Source: Nostoc sp. TH1S01 (GTDB taxonomy: Bacteria; Cyanobacteriota; Cyanobacteriia; Cyanobacteriales; Nostocaceae). From it: 44,273 nt of DNA. This document shows positions 1 through 8,043 of this stretch, one piece after another; within the stretch, counting starts at the first letter, position 1; each line of letters starts with the position of its first letter. The notes beneath the pieces are model-generated. The model had not been told where the DNA came from, made no database searches, and saw only the letters and a program-made list of their open reading frames with translations. Made by a program: the position numbers and the translations under genes. The stretch spans positions 1 to 44,273 of the forward strand of contig JAGKSW010000156.1 in assembly GCA_018993265.1 (NCBI GenBank), written 5' to 3'.

Positions 1-209
1 TTGCTTGTGCAATGTTAGTTTGGTTTAGGTTAAAGAATTTAGCTTATACCACTGGTCAAACTATTTATCAAATCAAGCATAATTTGCTGTCTAATTATTT
101 AATTCAGCAACTAAAACGCCCAAGTATTCTTATGTGCTTGGTTTGATTTAAATTGTCCCCTGGTAGGGCTGCGCCCTGCCCACTATTTGTGCCAGTTGCG
201 TAAGTCCTG
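1..209 (+). mobile_element. Right end of an insertion sequence
   Basis: The stretch carries the C-terminal end of a transposase-like frame and closes with the 17-bp sequence at 193-209 (CAGTTGCGTAAGTCCTG). That sequence is the exact reverse complement of 44257-44273 at the other window edge, which supports it being an IS terminal repeat. A G+C-rich hairpin-like stretch (TAGGGCTGCGCCCTG) lies just inside the end. The left part of the element is outside the window, so family and target duplication cannot be read. Confidence 0.7.
3..146 (+). CDS. Transposase, C-terminal fragment (5' end outside window)
   Basis: An open frame enters from the left edge and ends at TGA 144-146, giving 47 residues with no start in the window. 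The tail is basic and hydrophobic, with segments such as AMLVWFRLKNLAY and LLSNYLIQQLKRPS. These resemble the C-terminal helices of DDE transposases common in Nostocales (similar to IS701-type proteins, from memory). Its position immediately upstream of a probable IS terminus supports the call. The catalytic region is outside the window, so family and activity are unknown. Confidence 0.6.
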   Translation, partial: ACAMLVWFRLKNLAYTTGQTIYQIKHNLLSNYLIQQLKRPSILMCLV

Positions 210-339
210 TAGATATCAAAAGAAGATATCCAGCAATAATTTAGGCACAGATTTCAAAAGAATAGTATAACTAGCCAGTCATTAAATAGATAAAACTAAA
301 ACTAATATTATTGAGTTTTTCCTCCTGCCTTCTGCCTTC

Positions 340-702
340 TCAGGTAATTTCCGCTTCGACGGATACCAAAATGCAACCGTTGATTCTCCAAGTATCATCG
401 CGTTGCTGTTCCATAAAATATAATGCCCTCAAAGGCATACCATGAGGACTCAACAATAATACAGGTTGAGTTATATTGTCTTGAATGATGGTAATTTTTT
501 CAAACATCACAGAACGAGGACGATACACCGCTGGATAATTGAGCATTACCATCCGCAGAAAGTTTTCTGGGCTTTGAAATTGCTCTTGAATTCCCGGACT
601 TGCGAAAGTAAAAGCAGTTTGAGCATCATCTTGTTGAAAAGCTGCTAATTGACTTTCAATGACAGAACGGATGGCAATAGCATCAGTATCATTAATTTCC
701 AT
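340..702 (-). CDS. DUF4864 domain protein
   Basis: This 120-residue protein fits the DUF4864 family over its whole length. An N-terminal helix (IRSVIESQLAAFQQDDA) is followed by the family-like FASPGIQEQF segment and a beta-rich C-terminal half ending in WRINGCILV. The fold resembles small NTF2/SnoaL-like proteins; no enzymatic role is established for the family. No signal peptide is visible. It starts 5 bp after the stop of the SGNH hydrolase upstream on the same strand, so the two are probably co-transcribed. The upstream end of the frame is clean and the ATG at 702 is the natural start. Confidence 0.7.
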   Translation of the reverse strand: MEINDTDAIAIRSVIESQLAAFQQDDAQTAFTFASPGIQEQFQSPENFLRMVMLNYPAVYRPRSVMFEKITIIQDNITQPVLLLSPHGMPLRALYFMEQQRDDTWRINGCILVSVEAEIT

Positions 703-707
703 AAATT

Positions 708-1877
708 TTAAAACTGCGATCGCAATCTTTCATGTTCACGCTGAGTCAACTTATACTCGACTTGTTCTAGTGCTGAACGCCAAACATCATACCCCTCTTG
801 AGATAGGTGTAAGCCATCTGTGGTTAACTCCAGACGCAAATTACCTTCAGAATCAGTAAACCAATCATGAATATTTAAATAATTAGCTCCCTCTTGTTTG
901 GCAATGATGGCAAGTTGATTATTAATCCGACGAATCCGGCTATTAGAAATTGTTGGTAAGCTTGTCGGTAAAATTGATTGCACAATTATCTCAGTTTTCG
1001 GGTGAGCCTGTCGCAAACTGTGGATAATTTGGCGGTGATTTTGCAAAATAATTTCATCTTTTAGCCCTTTGCGTAAATCGTTAATCCCAGCCATGATATA
1101 AATGACTTCCGGCCTTGTGGATGAAAACGCTCCCAATCTTTTTAAAATTCCACCAGAAGTATCGCCAGATATACCTTGATTCAGCCAAAGTTTGCCACTT
1201 GGTAGTTTTTCTGGGGGAAACCACAAACTTAAAGAATCCCCAAGCATAATACTTAAATGATTGTTACCTTGACCTTTAGTAACAGCTTTAGCTTCTAAAG
1301 CTAATAAACTTTTCCAATCTTCGTAAGTTAATTGGCTCTGTTTATTAGACTCTGAAAGCGATTGCGAATCATCATAAATACGTGTATATATTTGACCTGT
1401 TTTTAAGGCAGCTAGTCTTTGGTAATAAAGTTGATAACCAGATGTTAAGGGGACATTTGACGATTGAAGACTGCGATGAAATGCTGATTCTATTGGAGCT
1501 AAAAATCCTTGTTCACTAATTTCTGGTAAAGATTCATCAAGATTTGGAACTTTTTTATCCTCAACTCTTGATGGTGACTGCGCTAAAGATTGTGATGAAA
1601 TATCAACACTAGGAATAATTTTTTCACTTACTGTTGAGTGCGAATTTTTGATATGTTGTAAAGCTTGATAGCTGAGTTTTGGCAAGGATGTGTCAAAGCT
1701 AGAAAAATTTTTATTACCTACCATTAACAGCGAATTATCTTTTGAATTCCCCAGGTAACTAGAATTTGCTGGCAATTTGTTTGACAGAGGTGAAAGCGTC
1801 GATACTGGTATTGCCAATCCTGTTAACAACCCTACTGCCAACAGATAATTGTGCTTCATCGCTTTGTATTTCCTCAT
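708..1877 (-). CDS. SGNH/GDSL-type hydrolase, probably exported
   Basis: The 389-residue protein has a hydrophobic N-terminus (signal peptide or anchor, residues 8-30 if ATG 1877 is used; the ATG at 1859 is an equally good start). A low-complexity Ser-rich linker of about 150 residues follows, then a C-terminal SGNH hydrolase domain. The four family blocks are visible: block I GDS at 213-215 with nucleophile Ser215, block II Gly in GISGDTSG, block III GIND at 264-267, and block V DGLH at 354-357 supplying the Asp/His pair. It is therefore predicted to be an active esterase or lipase acting at the envelope; the substrate cannot be deduced. The DUF4864 gene follows after 5 bp. Confidence 0.85.
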   Translation of the reverse strand: MRKYKAMKHNYLLAVGLLTGLAIPVSTLSPLSNKLPANSSYLGNSKDNSLLMVGNKNFSSFDTSLPKLSYQALQHIKNSHSTVSEKIIPSVDISSQSLAQSPSRVEDKKVPNLDESLPEISEQGFLAPIESAFHRSLQSSNVPLTSGYQLYYQRLAALKTGQIYTRIYDDSQSLSESNKQSQLTYEDWKSLLALEAKAVTKGQGNNHLSIMLGDSLSLWFPPEKLPSGKLWLNQGISGDTSGGILKRLGAFSSTRPEVIYIMAGINDLRKGLKDEIILQNHRQIIHSLRQAHPKTEIIVQSILPTSLPTISNSRIRRINNQLAIIAKQEGANYLNIHDWFTDSEGNLRLELTTDGLHLSQEGYDVWRSALEQVEYKLTQREHERLRSQF

Positions 1878-2535
1878 ACTTAGTACTTTCCCTTATGACA
1901 GCATTTGTTACCTGTGTTCAGGATGATTTTTTCTTGCTTAAGTTATTATTTTTATTTACGCTGCGTAGTACTGTAAAGCAGTTTAATAATATTACATTTG
2001 GAATTCATCATCTCTTTAATACAACTTGTCTTAAAAAGTAAAAGTTTCTGAATAATTGGAACCGCTTTACATAAGCATTACAGTGATTCTGAAACTTAGT
2101 TAATTGGGCAGATTATTGCTTTGCAGAGACTTGATACTGTGATTTAATTAGTCAATATATTTACTGAATTGAACAGTAATACTCTTCAGTATAACAGTAT
2201 TTTAACGTAATGAAATATACGGAAACTAATATTACTTATGAATGGTCATGTTATACTTCAGTCTTAATTTGCGAAGTTGTAATCAATGAAGCGAATATAA
2301 ATTTTTGTAAGCGATCGCTCTGTTCATTACTGAGATAAAAATTTATCTCAAAACTGTTAATGATTTACGGTATAAATAAAGATGCTGTGAAAACACTCAA
2401 AAATCATGCTAAAAACTTTTTGAAATAAAGCAATTACGTTTAAATAAGTAATTATTCTTTTGAGCTAAGTTAAATCAAATAACAGATATATAGAAGAACT
2501 TTGAGGGAAATGCTAAGATTTAGGCGGTGTTTAGA
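1878..2535. other. Intergenic region, A+T rich, with one short hairpin
   Basis: About 650 bases without a convincing gene. It presumably holds the promoter of the SGNH hydrolase at its left end and that of the small ORF at its right end. The only structure seen is a 9-bp perfect inverted repeat at 2331-2350 (TGAGATAAA, 2-base spacer, TTTATCTCA), not followed by a T run. One HIP1 octamer lies at about 2314. Confidence 0.6.
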
Positions 2536-2748
2536 ATGTTATATATTTGTTCTGTGGCTAGAGCTAGTACAGCAATCGGTGTTAGTCCGATTATCAAGGA
2601 GATTGTGCAAAAACAGGCACATTCAACTCGTTTAACTCTCAAAGAAGTCATCCTCATGGGGATGTTAGCGATCGATAAGCTTGACGATCAAAGCCGTCAA
2701 GAATTAGCAGATCAGGTTCATAAAATGCAAGTAGATGGGGAGATTTAA
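2536..2748 (+). CDS. Small hypothetical protein
   Basis: A 70-residue frame if ATG 2536 is used (72-73 residues with the upstream GTG 2527). I do not recognise it. The C-terminal two thirds look like a genuine small helical protein: IIKEIVQKQAHSTRLTLKEV followed by an amphipathic helix rich in Asp, Gln and Lys. This is the size and style of a cyanobacterial antitoxin-like or regulatory ORF, but no partner toxin is adjacent. It is convergent with the methyltransferase gene and ends 44 bp from that gene's stop. The N-terminal residues (LYICSVARAS) are atypical, so the true start may be further in. Confidence 0.4.
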   Translation: MLYICSVARASTAIGVSPIIKEIVQKQAHSTRLTLKEVILMGMLAIDKLDDQSRQELADQVHKMQVDGEI

Positions 2749-2791
2749 GTAAAACTTAGCAAATTTTACTTTCAAGTCTCAATAGATTTGG

Positions 2792-3697
2792 CTACTCAAC
2801 AAACCGCAAACGGCTCCCCGTAACATAATCCTGATTTATTTCAAAAGAAATCCATTGGCGTTTTAAAGTTTCAGCTACAAAACCAGTTGTGTTGGAACCA
2901 GCAAATGGATCTAAAACTAAATCACCTCTATTAGTCAGAAACTTGATAAAAAATTCAGCAAACCCCTGAGGAAACCTTGCCGGATGGGGCTGAATTCCTC
3001 CAGCTTTGCAGCGACGTAAATAAACACTATTGGATTCTGTGTTAGGAATTTCTAATAAATTTGGTGGTATTGCACCCTGATTGTCTTTTTGAAATTTATC
3101 CGATATTTCATGACCACTAGGCCGCATCTTAGCTTCATAACCATTTTTGAGTAATCGCTGCATACTTTGGCTATAAGGCTTTAACACTTTCCGATTATCT
3201 GCTTTGGGGTTTGGTGTTTTAGACAACCACCAAACAAGATTCACTGCATCTTTTACCCGGATTCTTCTAATTGTCACCCACTCAGCCGGGGTAGGTAGTC
3301 GTGCTGGGTTATAGTGGTAAAATTCTTGCGCTAAAAAAAAGCCAACTTCCTTACATAATCTCAGCAAAAGTTCGTATTGATAAAGACTCCGCACAGGATT
3401 ACCAGGAAGATAAGCACCACCTAAATCTAAAATAAATGAACCATCATCGGTCAGTACTCTTTTAAACTCATAAGCAAAGGGCAGAAACCACTCAATATAC
3501 TTTTCTGCACTTTCATTGCCATATTCTTTTTTACGAGTCAAAGCAAACGGAGGCGAAGTCAATATGAGGTTAACGCTGCTTTCTTGTAAAAATTTAATTA
3601 GTTGCAGACTATCGCCTAAATAAATTGAGCCGTAATTTTGAGTATAGTAAGGTGTGAAATTAATAGATTGTGATGTATTTTCTGGTTCAGTTGCCAA
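2792..3697 (-). CDS. Solitary DNA methyltransferase, beta class, N4-cytosine type
   Basis: The 301-residue protein has motif IV TSPPF at residues 47-51 near the N-terminus and the SAM-binding motif I DPFAGSNTTG from residue 263 near the C-terminus. This is the permuted (beta-class) order, and TSPP is typical of N4-cytosine enzymes, unlike the DPPY of many adenine enzymes. The central part, with LVWWLSKTPNPKA and a PARFP motif, belongs to the target-recognition side. No restriction endonuclease lies nearby, so it is probably an orphan, housekeeping-type enzyme. Synechocystis has an orphan GGCC-specific N4-cytosine enzyme of this style (M.Ssp6803II); sharing that target is only a guess. ATG 3697 is preceded by A+T-rich sequence. 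Confidence 0.85.
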   Translation of the reverse strand: MATEPENTSQSINFTPYYTQNYGSIYLGDSLQLIKFLQESSVNLILTSPPFALTRKKEYGNESAEKYIEWFLPFAYEFKRVLTDDGSFILDLGGAYLPGNPVRSLYQYELLLRLCKEVGFFLAQEFYHYNPARLPTPAEWVTIRRIRVKDAVNLVWWLSKTPNPKADNRKVLKPYSQSMQRLLKNGYEAKMRPSGHEISDKFQKDNQGAIPPNLLEIPNTESNSVYLRRCKAGGIQPHPARFPQGFAEFFIKFLTNRGDLVLDPFAGSNTTGFVAETLKRQWISFEINQDYVTGSRLRFVE

Positions 3698-3771
3698 GAT
3701 TAATAAATATTAATATTGATAAATTTAATGTGATTTCGATGAATTTTAAAAATCTCTCTCCAAAGCTCTCC

Positions 3772-4001
3772 CCTGCAACGAGCTACGGTCTACACACAAA
3801 TCCGGGTTGAGTGCATCTATCCCGCCTCGGAATCAATTCCGAGTCTCATAGCGCAAGTTTTCCCAAGAGGACTCAACCAGAAGTTCATTTCAGTCCACGC
3901 TTTGTGGACTTTGGCTATGAGCCTGGAACTAAAGTTCCAGGCGGGATGCGGTTTCATCCAGCAAATTTTCGACTTGTGTGTACACGGTAGCCTGCAAGGA
4001 G
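3772..4001. mobile_element. Miniature inverted-repeat element (208 bp) with 11-bp target duplication
   Basis: The element core spans 3783-3990. Its ends are an imperfect 20-bp terminal inverted repeat (3783-3802 against 3971-3990, both containing TACACACAA in opposite orientation). It is flanked by direct repeats CCTGCAACGAG (3772-3782) and CCTGCAAGGAG (3991-4001), 11 bp with one mismatch, consistent with a target-site duplication. The inside is densely palindromic: GGAATCAATTCC, GGAACTAAAGTTCC, CTCATAGC/GCTATGAG, ATCCCGCC/GGCGGGAT and GTCCACGCTTTGTGGAC. There is no coding capacity, so mobilisation would need a transposase in trans. The target itself looks like an older stem-loop repeat (CTCTCCCCTGCAA / TTGCAAGGAGAGG type). 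Confidence 0.75.
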
Positions 4002-4030
4002 AGGAGTTGGTGAGAGGTTAATCAAATTCA

Positions 4031-4107
4031 TATAGCAATCCTATTTGATTTACAAACTTATTCCTCAAGAGAGGAAACGGGGAACAGATTCATTTAGGAC
4101 TGCTATA
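4031..4107. repeat. Short inverted-repeat element, TATAGCAATCCTA family (77 bp)
   Basis: It begins TATAGCAATCCTA (4031-4043) and ends TAGGACTGCTATA (4095-4107), a 13-bp inverted repeat with one mismatch. The same ends bound the longer elements at 22722-22874 and 37029-37143, but the core here is different and much shorter, so this is either an internally deleted relative or a separate subfamily. It directly abuts the next element at 4108. Confidence 0.6.
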
Positions 4108-4213
4108 TACAGCAGTTTCGATATTCGTGAAATACGGTAGAGACGTTACATGTAACGTCTCTACATGGTTTTAGGTTTTACGCTTGTACCTCATGTACTC
4201 AAAATATGCTGTA
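4108..4213 (+). mobile_element. Miniature element, copy 1 of an inverted pair
   Basis: A 106-bp sequence with short inverted ends (TACAGCA at 4108-4114, TGCTGTA at 4207-4213) and a perfect 28-bp palindrome around 4138-4165 (half-site GTAGAGACGTTACA). The complement of the segment 12471-12573 matches it at all but a few positions. The insertion lies at the edge of a decayed gene on the minus strand (4214-4462), whose reading stops making sense at this element. There is no coding capacity. Confidence 0.8.
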
Positions 4214-4462
4214 TTTGTGAGATAGGAATCGCTTGATGTTCTTCGTGAGTTAGCAAAGCTGTCTCCGACGAAACACTTAGATAAGATTGCCATCTTTTTG
4301 TAATAATTATGCCTGTGCATCGTTAATTCTATGCTTGTGTCCGGTTACTTCCCCTTCTGCCAAAGTTAAGTGAGGTTGTTTTTGTCCATCAACTTGCTGC
4401 ACAGGTAGTAGAATAACATCACCTTGGCAAATCACTTTCTTAGTCTTAACTTCTAGCAACAG
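4214..4462 (-). pseudogene. Decayed gene fragment with an LTLAEGEVTGHKHRI motif
   Basis: Read on the minus strand from about 4462, the sequence gives an open segment containing KVICQGDVILLPVQ and then LTLAEGEVTGHKHRI, ending in a TAA at about 4313. Past that stop the same frame gives LLQKDGN, and after a frame change near 4286 a protein-like segment VSSETALLTHEEHQAIPISQ follows. It then runs into the miniature element at 4213. The GEVTGHKHRI style is found in a small conserved protein family of bacteria and phages whose function I do not know. At least one stop, one frameshift and a truncation make this a pseudogene. Confidence 0.6.
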
Positions 4463-4504
4463 CTAATGAACTCTACTTTATTTTCATTTCAAATCTGATT
4501 TTGG

Positions 4505-4726
4505 CATAACCTAGAAAAATATAAAGGGAGCAGCATACCAGCCAGAGAAAATCAATTAGTATCAATTTATATTCCTGACATTGTTTCAAGTACCATTCCA
4601 CATCTAGACAGTAAAGCTAAAATCCTGTGCTGAATTCTTGGACATCCGACTCAAGAACATCTAAAAAGTAGAGTGGCATTACACTTCAGCAGTATTTTGC
4701 CAACGGTAGTCGCCAATTATGCCTGA
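4505..4726 (+). pseudogene. Possible remnant of an unknown protein gene
   Basis: One plus-strand frame reads 73 codons with a single internal TGA (4631-4633) and ends at TGA 4724-4726. The residues look protein-like, for example ENQLVSIYIPDIVSST before the stop and ILGHPTQEHLKSRVALHFS after it. There is no good start codon or ribosome-binding site. I do not recognise the family; it could be a decayed gene or chance. The remainder of the 4463-4949 gap shows nothing else and must contain the topA promoter. Confidence 0.3.
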
Positions 4727-4949
4727 GATAAGTTAAAGATTGAAATAGTTGGAAATTCATTGCCAACGTTTCTTTATCCTATGCTCTAAGAAAGACTGCA
4801 TCTGAAGTTTTGCGAATTTTCGCCTTCATAGGCAGTTTGTGTGAGGATGAATTCATAGCCTTCAAGCTCGAATCCTCTCTTGACATTTCACAGAACTTGC
4901 TTCAATTTGACTGTTTAGCTTAGCAGCTATTCTTTTTTTTGAAATTTCC

Positions 4950-7598
4950 ATGTCAACTCTCGTCATCGTCGAATCTCCCACCAAAGCTCGTACCATTCGC
5001 AACTACCTGCCAAAAGACTATCGGGTAGAAGCGTCTATGGGTCATGTCCGTGACCTACCCCAGTCAGCAAGTGAAATCCCCACTACCATCAAAGGGGAAA
5101 AATGGGCGCAGCTAGGGGTAAATGTAGACGCAGACTTTGAACCGGTGTATGTTGTCCCCAAAGACAAAAAGAAAGTTGTTACTCAGCTCAAAGATGCCTT
5201 AAAAGAGGCAACTGAACTCATCCTGGCAACTGACGAAGACCGGGAAGGAGAAAGCATCAGTTGGCATTTATACCAATTGCTGAAGCCAAAGGTTCCTACC
5301 AAGCGGATGGTGTTTCACGAAATTACCCAAGAAGCGATTAAACAAGCTTTGAAAAACTGCCGCAACATTGATGAGCAGTTAGTCCGCGCCCAAGAAACAC
5401 GGCGAATTTTAGACCGTTTGGTGGGATATACACTCTCGCCACTGCTATGGGAAAAAATCGCCTGGGGATTATCTGCTGGGCGAGTCCAGTCTGTAGCTGT
5501 GCGGTTATTAGTGAAAAAAGAACGCCAACGCCGCGCCTTTCGGGAAGGGACTTATTGGGATTTAAAAGCGTATTTAGAACAGCAAAAAGCACCGTTTACT
5601 TCCCAGTTAGTGACCTTGGGTGGCACAAAAGTAGCCAGTGGTAGCGATTTTGACCCCAACACGGGACAAATTGCGGCTGGGCGCAATGTGGTGTTACTCA
5701 CAGAAGCCGATGCTGTGGCGCTGAAAGAAAGGTTAACAGGCAAAACCTGGAATGTTACCGAGATGGAGGAACGGCCAGTTACACGTAAACCTGCGCCACC
5801 GTTCACCACCTCCACCTTGCAACAAGAAGCGAACCGGAAACTGAGGCTGTCAGCACGAGATACCATGCGGATTGCTCAAAACTTGTACGAGCAAGGGTAT
5901 ATTACCTATATGCGTACAGACTCAGTGCATTTGTCAGAACAGGCGATCGCAGCTGCCCGTGATTGTGTAGAAAAACTTTACGGTAAGCAATATCTCAGCC
6001 CTCAACCTCGGCAATACACTACCAAGTCTAAAGGCGCACAAGAAGCCCACGAAGCCATTCGTCCCGCAGGTAGCACTTTCCGCACACCCCAAGAAACAGG
6101 TTTAAGCGGTCGAGAACTCGCTGTTTACGACTTAATTTGGAAGCGCACCGTCGCCTGTCAAATGGCTGACTCTCGCCAAACTCAAATTACCGTGCAGTTG
6201 CAAGTCGAGGATGCTGGCTTCCGTTCCTCTGGGAAACGCATTGACTTTCCCGGTTATTTACGCGCCTACGTCGAAGGTTCTGATGACCCCGAAGCCGCGC
6301 TAGAAGACCAAGAAATTATCTTGCCCAACCTGAAAGTCGGAGATCATCCAAATTGTAAAGAATTAGAAGCAGTTGGTCACGAAACCCAGCCACCAGCCCG
6401 ATACACCGAAGCTACCTTAGTCAAAACTTTAGAAAGTGAAGGTATTGGTCGTCCAAGTACCTACGCCAGCATTATTGGCACAATCATCGATAAAGGTTAT
6501 GCCCAATTGGTGAATAATGCTTTAATTCCCACCTTCACTGCCTTTGCAGTCACCAGCTTATTAGAAAAACACTTTCCCGATATTGTTGACCCTGGTTTTA
6601 CCTCCAAAATGGAGCAAACCTTAGATGACATAGCTGATGGTGAAGTTAACTGGCTACCTTACCTCCGGGAATTTTATTTAGGTGACAAAGGTTTAGAAAC
6701 TTTAGTTAAAGAACAAAAAAGTCAAATTGATGCCAATAAAGCTAGAACTGTAGAACTGGAAAATTTAGAGGCGAAAGTTCGCATTGGCAAATACGGGCCT
6801 TATATCGAAGTGGAAAATGGTGATGCTGTAGTTACAGCCTCCATTCCCAAAGACTTAACCCCCGCTGACCTCGACCCGAAACAAGTAGAAGTCTTACTGA
6901 AGCAAAAAACTACTGGCCCTGACGAACTCGGTCGCCACCCAGAAACAGGTGAGCCGATTTATATCAAAATTGGCACTTACGGCCCTTATGTCCAATTAGG
7001 TGACAAAACTGAAGAAAATCCTAAACCAAAACAAGCTTCCATTCCCAAAAACGTGCCGCAAGAAAACGTCACTCTCGAAATAGCTGTTGGTCTTTTAGCA
7101 CTTCCCCGCACTTTGGGAACCCACCCAGCGACAGGAGGTAGAATTCAAGCTAGTATCGGCCCTTATGGCCCTTACATAGTTCATGATCAGGGCAAAGAAG
7201 GTAAAGACTACCGCTCGTTGAAAGCAGCAGATAATGTTTTAACAGTTTCTTTAGAACGAGCGTTGGAAATATTATCAGAACCGAAAAAAGGACGGAGTTC
7301 GGCTAATAGCAAATCTAAAGCCGCGTTACGGGAATTGGGGAACCATCCAGAAGATGATTCACCCATTAATATTTATGACGGCCCTTATGGCCCTTATATC
7401 AAGCATGGCAAAACTAACGTCAGCATTCCCGAAGGACAGTCGGTAGAAGATATGACATTATCTAAAGCCCTGGAATTATTAGCCAGTAAAACTTCATCCT
7501 CGAAAAAAACTACCCGCAAAACCAGCAAAACAACTAGTACACGAGCTAAGTCAACCACTAAAGCATCGAAGACTACTGCAAAAAAAAGTGAGGACTGA
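4950..7598 (+). CDS. topA: DNA topoisomerase I
   Basis: The 882-residue type IA topoisomerase relaxes negatively supercoiled DNA through a transient 5'-phosphotyrosine link. The N-terminal TOPRIM domain shows VIVESPTKA (catalytic Glu8) and the acidic TDEDREGE motif. The catalytic tyrosine is Tyr320 in GYITYMRTDS, matching the family consensus. The core is followed by C-terminal repeats built on a GPY motif (KYGPYIEV, TYGPYVQLG, GPYGPYIVH, GPYGPYIKHG), as in other cyanobacterial and Gram-positive-like TopA proteins, instead of the zinc fingers of E. coli. The end is a Lys/Ser/Thr-rich tail likely to bind DNA. Only 5 bases separate the stop from an STRR cluster. Confidence 0.97.
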   Translation: MSTLVIVESPTKARTIRNYLPKDYRVEASMGHVRDLPQSASEIPTTIKGEKWAQLGVNVDADFEPVYVVPKDKKKVVTQLKDALKEATELILATDEDREGESISWHLYQLLKPKVPTKRMVFHEITQEAIKQALKNCRNIDEQLVRAQETRRILDRLVGYTLSPLLWEKIAWGLSAGRVQSVAVRLLVKKERQRRAFREGTYWDLKAYLEQQKAPFTSQLVTLGGTKVASGSDFDPNTGQIAAGRNVVLLTEADAVALKERLTGKTWNVTEMEERPVTRKPAPPFTTSTLQQEANRKLRLSARDTMRIAQNLYEQGYITYMRTDSVHLSEQAIAAARDCVEKLYGKQYLSPQPRQYTTKSKGAQEAHEAIRPAGSTFRTPQETGLSGRELAVYDLIWKRTVACQMADSRQTQITVQLQVEDAGFRSSGKRIDFPGYLRAYVEGSDDPEAALEDQEIILPNLKVGDHPNCKELEAVGHETQPPARYTEATLVKTLESEGIGRPSTYASIIGTIIDKGYAQLVNNALIPTFTAFAVTSLLEKHFPDIVDPGFTSKMEQTLDDIADGEVNWLPYLREFYLGDKGLETLVKEQKSQIDANKARTVELENLEAKVRIGKYGPYIEVENGDAVVTASIPKDLTPADLDPKQVEVLLKQKTTGPDELGRHPETGEPIYIKIGTYGPYVQLGDKTEENPKPKQASIPKNVPQENVTLEIAVGLLALPRTLGTHPATGGRIQASIGPYGPYIVHDQGKEGKDYRSLKAADNVLTVSLERALEILSEPKKGRSSANSKSKAALRELGNHPEDDSPINIYDGPYGPYIKHGKTNVSIPEGQSVEDMTLSKALELLASKTSSSKKTTRKTSKTTSTRAKSTTKASKTTAKKSED

Positions 7599-7887
7599 AC
7601 AGTCAAAAGTCAAAAGTCGATAGTCTAGAAATCATAATCAATGACCTTTGGCTCTTGACTCTTGACTATTTTGACAACATACCCATCCTTGGCCAGATGC
7701 GGTTCATTAGGTTGCAGATGTGATACTCTAAAAAGTAAGGGAAATCACAACTCGCAACTTTTAAAGTGGCTAGTCCCCAAAATTTTTAATTTTGGCTCAG
7801 CCCGGTTAGCAGCAAAACGTGTAAGATTAAGCCAATTTCCGCGTAGCTGTTAATTACAATAGGTAGTAACTCAGGAGCGGTCAGTTC
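7599..7887. repeat. Intergenic region with STRR heptamer repeats
   Basis: From 7600 to about 7673 the sequence is built from variants of GTCAAAAGTCAAAAG and, further on, their complement (GGCTCTTGACTCTTGACTA), so it can also fold back on itself. This is the STRR type known from heterocystous cyanobacteria. The rest of the gap (7674-7887) holds no convincing gene and should contain the promoter of the small ORF and aroQ. Confidence 0.7.
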
Positions 7888-8025
7888 ATGGACTATATAG
7901 AAAAGGTACTGGAAAAGCTGAAGGAAATGGCACGCAAGCTAATTGAAGCCCTGCTTGGGCCAGAAGCTGAACCGGAACCGGAACTGATTCCGATTCCAGT
8001 CAATGAGCGCTCCCGTCGTCGTTAA
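7888..8025 (+). CDS. 45-residue acidic/basic small protein upstream of aroQ
   Basis: An ATG at 7888, preceded by AGGAG at 7873-7877, opens a 45-residue frame. It encodes an amphipathic helix (MDYIEKVLEKLKEMARKLIEA), then a Pro/Glu stretch (GPEAEPEPELIPIPV) and an Arg-rich end (SRRR). The strong ribosome-binding site, the designed-looking amphipathic pattern and the position 18 bp before aroQ support a real gene. I believe similar small proteins occur in other Nostocales, but I cannot verify that here. Function is unknown; a membrane-surface-binding or protein-binding helix is plausible. Confidence 0.65.
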   Translation: MDYIEKVLEKLKEMARKLIEALLGPEAEPEPELIPIPVNERSRRR

Positions 8026-8043
8026 ACCTCAAGGGACTGAAAA

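Noticed and set aside
4463-4949. A tRNA or other RNA gene in the gap before topA.
   Set aside because: No cloverleaf or T-loop GTTCRA pattern with matching arms was found.
7662-7853. A 63-codon plus-strand frame between topA and the small ORF.
   Set aside because: No ribosome-binding site, begins in STRR sequence, and ends before the real small gene.
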